Assembly (NCBI GenBank): GCA_050738155.1
Contig: JBOHYW010000038.1
Coordinates: forward strand, 1 to 23,845
Origin: 66-474 sp050738155
GTDB taxonomy: Bacteria; Pseudomonadota; Gammaproteobacteria; Xanthomonadales; Rhodanobacteraceae
Length of the DNA stretch: 23,845 nucleotides
Direction: 5' to 3'
Position numbers and translations under genes: made by a program. A model generated the notes under the pieces. It was not told where the DNA came from. It ran no database searches and saw nothing but the letters and a program-made list of their open reading frames with translations. Below are positions 7,502-14,051 of the stretch, piece by piece (position 1 is the stretch's first letter; every line of letters starts with the position of its first letter).

Positions 7502-9304
7502 ATGCACGAGCCGTTTCCGTTTTCGCGCCGGCGCTTTTTGCAGGGCATCATGGGCTTGCTCGGCATAGCTACCGTAGTACCTCTACGGCGTGTACTTGCT
7601 GCCACGCGGGCACCCAGGCCAGGCGACACCGACGGGCATCTTGTCGTCATGACACTGGTAGACAAGGACCACACCTGGATTGCGCGGGCACGCGTGGGCG
7701 ATGATCCAACTGTAGCGGCCAAGGTCGTCACATTCACGGATGCGGACGGTAACCCGCACCGCGGGCTTCAGGCATGGTTTTACGCCGACTGCGTGGAGGC
7801 CGGGGCAACGCGTCTGGACAATGCCTACGACTACATCAACTTCCGCTCGGTCACGGCGACCTACGACGGCAAGAACATACCGGTTCCACCAAGCAGCAAA
7901 GCGGATGGCGGGTTTGATTTCTGGCGCGGCTGCCGCTGCCCGGCCATCCGCTACGGTAAGCAGGTCGGGTGGGACGCAAGCCGGATCGACTGGTCGTTGT
8001 TGCCGAGCTATGCGCGCGATCCGCAGGCGCCGTGGGACGATTCGCACATGGACTACAGCTTCAACGGTCTCGGTAACGCCACCACCCGGACAATGGGGCA
8101 AGGTGGCGCACGCCCGGATCTGAGCTACATGTCGGTGTGGAACATGGCGTTCATCACCAATCCGAGCGATGGAACGTGGGCGGTCATCCGCCGCACCGAA
8201 GACCATATCGGCGGATGGGGCATGGTGTATGTGTCGGACCCGGACACGGGCCACATCGTGGACATCCACAAGTATCCCGGCACGACAACGTTGCCGCAGG
8301 CACAGGTACATAATTACAAGAACAATCAGTTGGCGCCCTATGGCGGCAGCTATGACGGTGACACCCTGATCGTGGGCAAGGGTGGCCCAAAATCATGGCA
8401 CACCACGGCATCACCGATGGTGCCCAATGGTGCGCACCTGACCAGCTACGCACTGCTTGCGGCCATGGTTACCGGTACTGCCCGCGATCGCGATCACGCG
8501 AGCTTTTGGTCCAATTTCCCGTTGCTTGAGATCAGCCCGCTTGAAACGGCAAAGGGGGGCGTTGCATTGGGCGCACAACGCCGTTTCGCATGGTGCCTGC
8601 GCAACCTGTTCATGGCGAGTCATATCAGCTCCGACACCAAGTATTTTGCGGAGGAAACGGCCCGCAACCTGCCGATCGCCATGGCACATGCGACCAATCC
8701 GTTTGGTATCTACGACGTGAGTACCAGTTATCCGCGCGCGTCCGTTGCGGACGGTGGCCAGCGAGGTACGGCCACCTGGATGCAGTTCTACCTGCTGACC
8801 ACCATGGACGCCGTCGCGCACAAGAACCCGGAATGGATGCCGTTTGCACAATTCCTGGCGAAGTTTATTGCCACTTGGTACACGTATCCTTTCTCGCTGG
8901 TGCAAACCGTCTACTACATTATCGTCAAAGGTAAAGATGGCAGGCGTATGACGGACTTTCCGGAAATGGTGCGCGAATCACTCACGCTGAACGGCTTCAC
9001 GGATGCCAATGCCGACGCCTTGGTTTCCGCCGGAACGGTTGAAGAAGCATTCAACGCGGTCAACGCCTATTACGCGAAGTCGGGCGGCAAATGGGGCGGT
9101 AAGTGCGTCAATGGCGTGGCTGATTATCTCGGTTATATCCGGTCGCCAGAAGCGTATCCCGCCATGGCGGGTGCCGCGACGGTGTGTGCCGCCAACACCG
9201 GTGCTCCGGGAACGGACAAGGCGCTGGCATATTGGAAGGCGCTTCCGACCAAGCCGAATTTCAGCCGAAACGGCAAGTTCAACTTAGCGCCACGAACAGC
9301 ATAA
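7502..9304 (+). CDS. Tat-exported protein of unknown family
   Basis: A 600-residue protein that I do not recognise. The start at ATG 7502 is supported by AGGAGA seven bases upstream and by the N-terminus it creates: S-R-R-R-F-L-Q-G at residues 8-15, a hydrophobic stretch to about residue 28, and an A-A-T cleavage region after RRVLA. This is a classic twin-arginine signal, so the protein is probably folded, perhaps with a cofactor, before export to the periplasm or beyond. The mature part is rich in Trp, Tyr and Gly (e.g. WDDSHMDYSFNGLGN, GGWGMVYVSDPDTGH). Its second half looks helical, with a hydrophobic patch around FIATWYTYPFSLVQTVYYIIV. No PEP-CTERM tail is present. It follows the sugar operon by 278 bases, so a role in polymer modification is possible but only positional. 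Confidence 0.85.
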   Translation: MHEPFPFSRRRFLQGIMGLLGIATVVPLRRVLAATRAPRPGDTDGHLVVMTLVDKDHTWIARARVGDDPTVAAKVVTFTDADGNPHRGLQAWFYADCVEAGATRLDNAYDYINFRSVTATYDGKNIPVPPSSKADGGFDFWRGCRCPAIRYGKQVGWDASRIDWSLLPSYARDPQAPWDDSHMDYSFNGLGNATTRTMGQGGARPDLSYMSVWNMAFITNPSDGTWAVIRRTEDHIGGWGMVYVSDPDTGHIVDIHKYPGTTTLPQAQVHNYKNNQLAPYGGSYDGDTLIVGKGGPKSWHTTASPMVPNGAHLTSYALLAAMVTGTARDRDHASFWSNFPLLEISPLETAKGGVALGAQRRFAWCLRNLFMASHISSDTKYFAEETARNLPIAMAHATNPFGIYDVSTSYPRASVADGGQRGTATWMQFYLLTTMDAVAHKNPEWMPFAQFLAKFIATWYTYPFSLVQTVYYIIVKGKDGRRMTDFPEMVRESLTLNGFTDANADALVSAGTVEEAFNAVNAYYAKSGGKWGGKCVNGVADYLGYIRSPEAYPAMAGAATVCAANTGAPGTDKALAYWKALPTKPNFSRNGKFNLAPRTA

Positions 9305-9522
9305 GGCGGTATCCTGCTGCTGCGGAATTTCCAGTATCGGCGAAGGCGTCTACCGCTCGGCCCAACTCAACCCGGCTCTGATGGCTGCTCCCGGATTTTG
9401 CCGCCGAGCTTCTACGCCAGCCGGCATTGGCTCAACCAAGAGCGTGGTTTGAGCAACGCATCCCTGGGGAGCCTCGCGCCGTCCATGCCCATCACCGAGG
9501 CAGCCCGGCGGTGCATCGGATT
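9305..9522. other. Non-coding gap with possible phosphatase-gene remnant
   Basis: No intact gene is seen. On the + strand, codons from 9324 read G-I-S-S-I-G-E-G-V-Y-R-S-A-Q-L-N-P-A-L-M, which resembles the start motif (G-V/L-Y-R-S-A-Q-P) of dual-specificity/tyrosine phosphatases. The frame then loses the expected pattern and stops, with no HCxxGxxR active site. It could be a decayed gene fragment or a chance match; I give the remnant interpretation low confidence. Confidence 0.3.
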
Positions 9523-9552
9523 AAAAAAGCAATCCCCGTTGCCGGGGATTGC
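9523..9552 (-). terminator. Rho-independent terminator of the PEP-CTERM gene at 9609-10253
   Basis: On the - strand a 9-bp stem, GCAATCCCC / GGGGATTGC (9529-9537 and 9544-9552), encloses a six-base loop and is followed by TTTTTTAA. It lies 56 bases after the stop of the PEP-CTERM gene. The CCCC-GTTGCC-GGGG core recurs in the terminator at 23394-23417. Confidence 0.9.
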
Positions 9553-9608
9553 CTCATCAGGCGAATGCAGCGGGCCGATTCCGGCAGGCTGCTCCTCGTT
9601 TCATCGCC

Positions 9609-10253
9609 TCATGGGTTTTGGAGTCGTTGGCGCCGCCGCTGCCAGCCGTAACCCACGCCGAGCACAAGCAGACCCAATCCGAACAAGCCCAATTCACCCG
9701 GTTCGGGTACCGCTGCGGTGACGCTGGCCGGGTCCGGCTGGTTATTGAAATCGGTAATCAGATAAAAGTTCGTGTTGTTGGCAATCGGCGCGAAAAAGGT
9801 CAGGTTGAGCGGGTCGCCGGCATTGAACGACGCGTTATCCGGGCAGTTGTCCGAAGCGAAGCCCGCGGGTCGGCTGCTGCAAGAAAGCTCATTCGTGCCG
9901 TCCAGCGAGCCGCCGCCGGGAGCGGAGAACTGGAACGTGAACGTGCTGAGCGGTCCGCCGGTCACGTTGTCAAGGTAAAGGCACCAGCCTCCAGTGACTT
10001 GGGGGTTCAGCCCGGAGAGCGTCGAACACCCCACGAACGCCACCGTATAAGGCGTGTCGGCTTGCCTGATGTTGCATGGTGTGTAGTTGTTCAAGCCGTT
10101 GGCGCTTTGGGTGCAGTCGGTGCTGCTTGGCGAGGCGGTGCTGGTGAGCGGTTGCGGCGGCGGTGGATCGAATATCACACGGATTGCTAAGGCGCTCGGT
10201 GCGACAAGCACGAGAACAAAGGCTGCGAGTGCCAAAGCCCAATAAGGTTTCAT
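9609..10253 (-). CDS. PEP-CTERM sorting domain protein, small secreted (1)
   Basis: A 214-residue protein with a Sec signal peptide at its start (M-K-P-Y-W-A-L-A-L-A-A-F-V-L-V-L-V, likely cleaved after PSALA). A central region follows, rich in Gly, Ser, Thr and Asn with six cysteines. The C-terminal sorting signal is V-P-E-P-G-E-L-G, then a hydrophobic helix (LFGLGLLVLGVGYGW) and the basic tail QRRRQR. PEP-CTERM proteins are exported, then cut at the PEP region by an exosortase and transferred to a surface or extracellular destination linked with EPS. The gene stands alone with its own sigma-54 promoter (10329-10344), ribosome-binding site GAGGG about nine bases before ATG, and terminator (9523-9552). 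The central domain is not recognised; the cysteines suggest disulfides. Confidence 0.92.
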   Translation of the reverse strand: MKPYWALALAAFVLVLVAPSALAIRVIFDPPPPQPLTSTASPSSTDCTQSANGLNNYTPCNIRQADTPYTVAFVGCSTLSGLNPQVTGGWCLYLDNVTGGPLSTFTFQFSAPGGGSLDGTNELSCSSRPAGFASDNCPDNASFNAGDPLNLTFFAPIANNTNFYLITDFNNQPDPASVTAAVPEPGELGLFGLGLLVLGVGYGWQRRRQRLQNP

Positions 10254-10328
10254 CGGTAAATACCCTCTGATTCACGAACCGTGTGGAGAAATCGCGAAAT
10301 CGAATCCCTGCCCGGCAGGTTCCGGTGC

Positions 10329-10344
10329 TGCATTAGATGTGCCA
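10329..10344 (-). promoter_or_regulatory. Sigma-54 (-24/-12) promoter of PEP-CTERM gene 1
   Basis: The - strand reads TGGCACATCTAATGCA. The -24 element TGGCAC is perfect, GG and GC are exactly 10 bases apart, and the -12 element is ATGCA (consensus TTGCA/T). The predicted transcript start is about 10318, giving a leader of about 65 bases before ATG 10253. The encoded PEP-CTERM protein and the sigma-54 activator PrsR at 17001-18359 make it a likely PrsR target. Confidence 0.85.
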
Positions 10345-10572
10345 AAAAGTAACTCGTTGTTTTTATTGTGGGACGAAGCGGGCGAGCCACGCAATTCGTA
10401 AATTTTTTCGACGGCTCGACGTCGGCCTTGCGGCCGGATAATCGCTCAACCCAATGTTTTGCGCGCACTTGCGCGCTGCATGGGGTCGATACGCAGGTGT
10501 AAAGGTCTCCTTGCGAATCTGCTGTCGCGCGTGGCTCCGATGGCCGCGCTGGTTCACCAAACCAGTTGTTGC
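10345..10572. other. Upstream region of PEP-CTERM gene 1 / downstream region of TPR gene
   Basis: No gene is seen in this stretch. The part next to the promoter is AT-rich for this genome (10342-10412) and holds G-T-A-A-N6-T-C-G-A-C at 10398-10412, a motif also found upstream of the other sigma-54 promoter. Short GC-rich dyads (for example GCGCGCACTTGCGCGC near 10460-10475) could form hairpins, but none has a T-tract. It is the expected place for an enhancer site of an NtrC-type activator. Confidence 0.4.
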
Positions 10573-12426
10573 TCAAAGCCTGTCGACGCTGGCCGCGGCA
10601 GTGAGGGCGTGGTCCGGCAGGGGCAAACCGGCCTGCTTGCACAAGGCAGCGAAGCGCGGATCGTGCTGGTAGGCGAGCACGAATGGATCGGTGAGCAGAT
10701 TGTTGGAGAGGGTCGGATCACGCTGCGTCCAGGCCCGCTGCAGCCAATCGAACATCTTGTCCGGTTGCTTGCGCAGCGCGTACAGGTCGGCAACGAGGTA
10801 AGGTTGGTTCTTGCCTTGTTTCGCGATGTAATTCCGCAGCGCCGCATCGGCTTTCTGGTGGTCCGGGTCGATCTGTTGCGCAAGTGCCATGGCCCATGGC
10901 CCGTACACCGGATCGTTTTCCTTGCTGGCGTTCTGTTTCGCGGCTGCGGCGTCGCCCCGCAGGATGTCGACCACCGCCAGGTTCGCATACAGCATCGGGT
11001 AGTCGGGCTGCAGAGTCAGCGCCTTGTGGATTACCTGTTGGGCGGCATCAAGCTGGTGCTGCCCCAGCAGGGCGAGCGCCAGGTTGGCATAAATGTCGAC
11101 GCGCAGGGGGTCGCTCGCGACGGCTTTGCGGTACATGTCGACGGCCGCCGGCAGTTGACCCAGGATCGCCAGTCCGGCGGCCAGGAAATTCATGGTGGTC
11201 GTATCGTTTGGAGCCAACGCATAGGCGCGTTTGTACGCGGCCAGTGCACCGGCTGGATCGTTGTCGACGACCGCCAGCAACCAACCGCGGTTGGCGTAGG
11301 TGTGTGCCGCGTTGGGTGCCAGCACTTGCTCCTTGGCCGCGGCCACGCGCGCTTCTGTATAGGCCTGTTGGCGCGCATCGCCGGTCAGGAATGCCACGCC
11401 GAGGTTGACCGAGGCATTGGACAACAGCCCCCAGACGTAGGCGTAATCGGGATCGAGCTTGAGCACTTGCCTGTACAAGGCGATGCCTTGGCGGATGCTG
11501 GCTTCGGTGCCGTGGCGCATGATGGCGCGCCCCTGCAACATGAGCTGATAGGCTTCGATGTTGCCGCTGGGAGGCTTGTCGCTCGCAACAATGACATGGC
11601 CCAGCAGCTTGATCTTGAGCGCCGCGGCTACGGACTGACCGACCTTCGACTGGATTGCAAACACGTCCTTGAGTGGTTCATCGTAGCTGTGCGACCACAC
11701 GCTGGTGCCGTCTTTTGCGCTGATCATGCTGACGGTGACGCGTATGCGATCGCCCTGCTGACGCACCGAGCCCTGGATCAAGTGCGCTACGCCCAGCGTC
11801 GCGCCGATCTCGGCCGGACTGTCCTTGCTGTCGCGGAACTTGAAGCTGGAATACTTGCCGATCACCTTCAGCCCGTTGATTTGGGTGAGGTCGGAGATCA
11901 GTTCTTCGGACAGGCCGTCGGAAAAGTATTGCTGCTTGGGACTGCCGCTCTCGTTGACCAGTGGCAGCACGGCGACAGATTTGAACGGAATCTTGGCAAG
12001 CTTCGCATCGATTGCCTTGCTATTGGCCGTGTTCGCGATGCTGGTCGCGTCGCGGTGCAACACGAATTGATTGGTTACCAGCAGGACGATGGCCAATGCC
12101 ATCACGCCGATGATCCAGAAATCCAGCTTGCGGCTGGCGCGGCTCGCTGGCTGGCTGCGATCGATCTCGCTTTCGCGCTTCAGGCCTTCCGGAGTCAGCT
12201 CGTAATACCACGCGATCGCGACCCAGAACGGAAAACCGATTGCACAGGCAATCACGAACCAGCGGGTCACCCAGTCGGGCGCGTTGAATGCGGGTGCGAG
12301 TTGCGCAATGCCCTGCGAAAGTGCCCACGCCGCCGCGATGTAGATCGCCGCGGCGCGGAATACGTTGCGGCGGCGCAGTTCGGCGAGGATGCCCCGCTTG
12401 CGGGGCGACTCGGTGAGATCGGTCAC
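10573..12426 (-). CDS. Membrane-anchored TolB-N-like/TPR protein
   Basis: A 617-residue protein from GTG 12426, chosen for AGAGG six bases upstream; a further in-frame TTG at 12453 is less likely. It has three N-terminal membrane segments (about residues 22-42, 53-75 and 101-122). These are followed by a periplasmic V-A-V-L-P-L-V-N-E-S-G ... F-S-D-G-L-S-E-E-L domain ending near V-F-A-I-Q-S-K-V, and then tetratricopeptide repeats to about residue 530. This layout is common in Xanthomonadales and related bacteria, often fused to adenylate-cyclase or winged-helix domains that are absent here. It may scaffold envelope complexes or act in signalling; function is not known. It is divergent from the psd gene and convergent with nothing, so its promoter must lie in 12427-12759. 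Confidence 0.85.
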   Translation of the reverse strand: MTDLTESPRKRGILAELRRRNVFRAAAIYIAAAWALSQGIAQLAPAFNAPDWVTRWFVIACAIGFPFWVAIAWYYELTPEGLKRESEIDRSQPASRASRKLDFWIIGVMALAIVLLVTNQFVLHRDATSIANTANSKAIDAKLAKIPFKSVAVLPLVNESGSPKQQYFSDGLSEELISDLTQINGLKVIGKYSSFKFRDSKDSPAEIGATLGVAHLIQGSVRQQGDRIRVTVSMISAKDGTSVWSHSYDEPLKDVFAIQSKVGQSVAAALKIKLLGHVIVASDKPPSGNIEAYQLMLQGRAIMRHGTEASIRQGIALYRQVLKLDPDYAYVWGLLSNASVNLGVAFLTGDARQQAYTEARVAAAKEQVLAPNAAHTYANRGWLLAVVDNDPAGALAAYKRAYALAPNDTTTMNFLAAGLAILGQLPAAVDMYRKAVASDPLRVDIYANLALALLGQHQLDAAQQVIHKALTLQPDYPMLYANLAVVDILRGDAAAAKQNASKENDPVYGPWAMALAQQIDPDHQKADAALRNYIAKQGKNQPYLVADLYALRKQPDKMFDWLQRAWTQRDPTLSNNLLTDPFVLAYQHDPRFAALCKQAGLPLPDHALTAAASVDRL

Positions 12427-12759
12427 TTGGTGCCTCTGAACTCCCACCGGCAACCCACCGGTCTCCGAATCAGCCGAGTGTCGAACTTTGCGCGGCTGGA
12501 TGCAAGTTGCGTGCAGAACCAGACCAACACGGCAGAACCGGTTTCGCAGTGAGGGCTGTTATCGAATCGATCGGCCGGCTTCGATCCGTAAATACCGTGC
12601 TTCATTTTGCTGGCGGCCACTCTCGCTTGCCGGTACGCTTGCGGCGGATCCGGCGCAAGCGCTGCCGCACTCGCGCCTTGATCCACCCTACGGTTCTCGC
12701 GTGGGAATAATCAAACGCGTACGCGGGTGAGCCGGCATCCACCCACAGCAAGAAGGGAA
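12427..12759. other. Divergent intergenic region between the TPR gene and psd
   Basis: These 333 bases should contain promoters for both flanking genes, but I see no convincing -35/-10 pair and no GG-N10-GC sigma-54 site in either direction. AGAAGGGA at 12751-12758 is the ribosome-binding site of the psd gene. No protein-like frame is supported. Confidence 0.5.
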
Positions 12760-13449
12760 ATGACGATACTCATCCTGCAAATCGCCGTTCTGTGTCTGTT
12801 GGCGGCGGCCGTGGCGCTCGCGGCGTTTTATTTTCCGTATCCGTCGCCACTGGCCCGACGCTGGCTGCCGCCACGCAAGCGCTGGCCGGAAATGCAAATC
12901 CGCGGCTGGTTGAAGAAGGGCAAGTACCAGCGCGCATTCCTCGGGCACTTTTACAGTGATCCCGAGCGGGTGGCGCCACCGGGCAACGGCCTGATTGCCC
13001 CGGCGGACGGGCTGGTTACCAGCGCGGACGAGCGCGATGGAATCCGCTACCTCGTGATTGCGCTCAGCTTCTGGGACATGCACGTGCAACGCAGCCCGGT
13101 TGCGGGCAGGGTCGTCAGCGTGGAATCGCACGGCGATGGATTCATGGATGGGGAAGGCCGCGAGTTTGCGTTCCTGCGCGCGAAAACTTGTCCGGTGCAA
13201 AAACGCCTGGTGATCGCGACCGCTGCCGGCTTGGTTGCCGTGCGCCTGATTACCAGTGTCGCGGCACGGCGTATCGAGATCTGGGTCGGTGAAGGGGAAG
13301 AAATAGAACGCGGCCAGCGGGTCGGCAGGATTCTGCTTGGCAGCACCGTGGTGCTCGAATTGCCCGCTACCACCAAGTTGTTGGTGCGCACGGGGGATCG
13401 CGTATGGGCCGGAGAAACCGAAGTCGCCGAAGGCTTGGGCCGCCCATGA
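12760..13449 (+). CDS. psd: Phosphatidylserine-decarboxylase-type pyruvoyl proenzyme (small form)
   Basis: A 229-residue protein with one N-terminal membrane segment (residues 3-25). A-L-S-F-W-D-M-H-V-Q-R-S-P-V-A-G at 101-116 contains the conserved Asp106/His108 region. The L-G-S-T motif at 193-196 is where the family self-cleaves (Gly-Ser) to create the pyruvoyl group. It resembles the short PSD/archaetidylserine-decarboxylase group rather than the ~290-residue enterobacterial enzyme, so it may be the housekeeping PE-forming enzyme or act on a special lipid. ATG 12760 is supported by AGAAGGGA just upstream; a GTG at 12727 is possible but lacks a good site. Its stop overlaps the start of the small membrane protein gene (ATGA at 13446-13449). 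It lies near the prs genes, which is notable because archaeosortase systems are linked with such enzymes. Confidence 0.88.
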   Translation: MTILILQIAVLCLLAAAVALAAFYFPYPSPLARRWLPPRKRWPEMQIRGWLKKGKYQRAFLGHFYSDPERVAPPGNGLIAPADGLVTSADERDGIRYLVIALSFWDMHVQRSPVAGRVVSVESHGDGFMDGEGREFAFLRAKTCPVQKRLVIATAAGLVAVRLITSVAARRIEIWVGEGEEIERGQRVGRILLGSTVVLELPATTKLLVRTGDRVWAGETEVAEGLGRP

Positions 13450-13649
13450 ACGACTTCCTGTGGGTATCCGGCCACCTGGGCTGGGGCATTTTCGCGGTGG
13501 CGGTTTTCACCGGGCTGTGGATGTTGCTGACCGACCTCTATTGGCGCTTGCAGAGCACCCGCATTGCGCGCCTGCTGGTGACGATGGGCGCAGGCTGGGT
13601 GATTGGCGTCGGGTTGATCGTCCTGGGATTTTTTCTGGCCAATCGGTAA
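13446..13649 (+). CDS. Small two-helix membrane protein
   Basis: A 67-residue protein whose ATG overlaps the stop of psd, so it is co-translated. It has two predicted membrane segments (about residues 8-28 and 42-63), joined by a short positively charged loop (YWRLQSTRIAR). No family is recognised. The tight coupling suggests a partner or chaperone of the decarboxylase or of the inner-membrane lipid step, but that is positional inference. Codon use and GC match the neighbours. Confidence 0.7.
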   Translation: MNDFLWVSGHLGWGIFAVAVFTGLWMLLTDLYWRLQSTRIARLLVTMGAGWVIGVGLIVLGFFLANR

Positions 13650-13690
13650 ACCTGATCACCGTTCGACCTGGCTGATTCCAGATTTGATTT

Positions 13691-13850
13691 GCTTGCCTTC
13701 CCTCTTCGGAACGAAGGGCGGAGCGAAGCGAACGCGCGCGCAGCGCGAGAGGGGGATGGCTTTTCGGGGGGCGAGGAAGTTTTGCAAGGCGCGTGTGCGC
13801 ATCCCCCCGGCGCTGACGCGCCGACCCCCTTCCTTCGGAAGAGGGTGAGC
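13691..13850 (+). repeat. Intergenic repeat, copy A (MITE-like)
   Basis: A 160-bp element with related inverted ends: GCTTGCCTTCCCTCTTC on the left, and on the right the complement of GCTCACCCTCTTCC. Internally it has two conserved modules. The left module (13704-13764) matches 20609-20668 in the opposite orientation with one substitution and one single-base indel. The right module (13805-13845) matches 20767-20815, opposite orientation, with two substitutions. It carries no open frame of its own. It lies between the small membrane protein and prsT. Confidence 0.85.
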
Positions 13851-13886
13851 AATCGGCTTGGGTTTTTCTGACTCTAGGTACAGCAA

Positions 13887-13968
13887 GTAGGTTGGGGTGA
13901 GCGGTTTCATGCGAACCCCAACGGCACGCTTCGCCCGCGTTGGGCTTCGCGAGCTCAGCCCAACCTAC
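13887..13968. repeat. GTAGGTTGGG palindromic intergenic element
   Basis: An 82-bp imperfect palindrome that begins GTAGGTTGGG(G)TGAGC and ends GCTCAGCCCAACCTAC; the centre contains CCAACGGCACGCTTCGCCCGC-type sequence and is less symmetric. A partial extra arm (ATCAGCCCAACCTGC) follows at 13971-13985. Short elements of this kind are scattered between genes in Xanthomonas-like and other proteobacteria. It lies just past the prsT stop and could end or stabilise transcripts, though it has no T-tract. Confidence 0.75.
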
Positions 13969-14051
13969 AAATCAGCCCAACCTGCAAAGGTGCCGATCCC
14001 GCCTTTGGTTATCGCCGAAGGTGGGTTGGTACCTGTCCTGCGCGAACTTGC

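Noticed and set aside
9609..10253. Gram-positive LPXTG-type sorting signal
   Set aside because: The tail has VPEP, a helix and arginines, the PEP-CTERM pattern; no LPXTG is present.
10459..12552. Long open frame of about 697 codons on the + strand
   Set aside because: It lies antisense to the well-supported TPR membrane gene; its composition is typical of a mirrored high-GC gene, and it has no recognisable domain.
13691..13850. Insertion sequence
   Set aside because: Ends resemble inverted repeats, but no transposase or open frame is inside and no target duplication is clear; at most a non-autonomous element.
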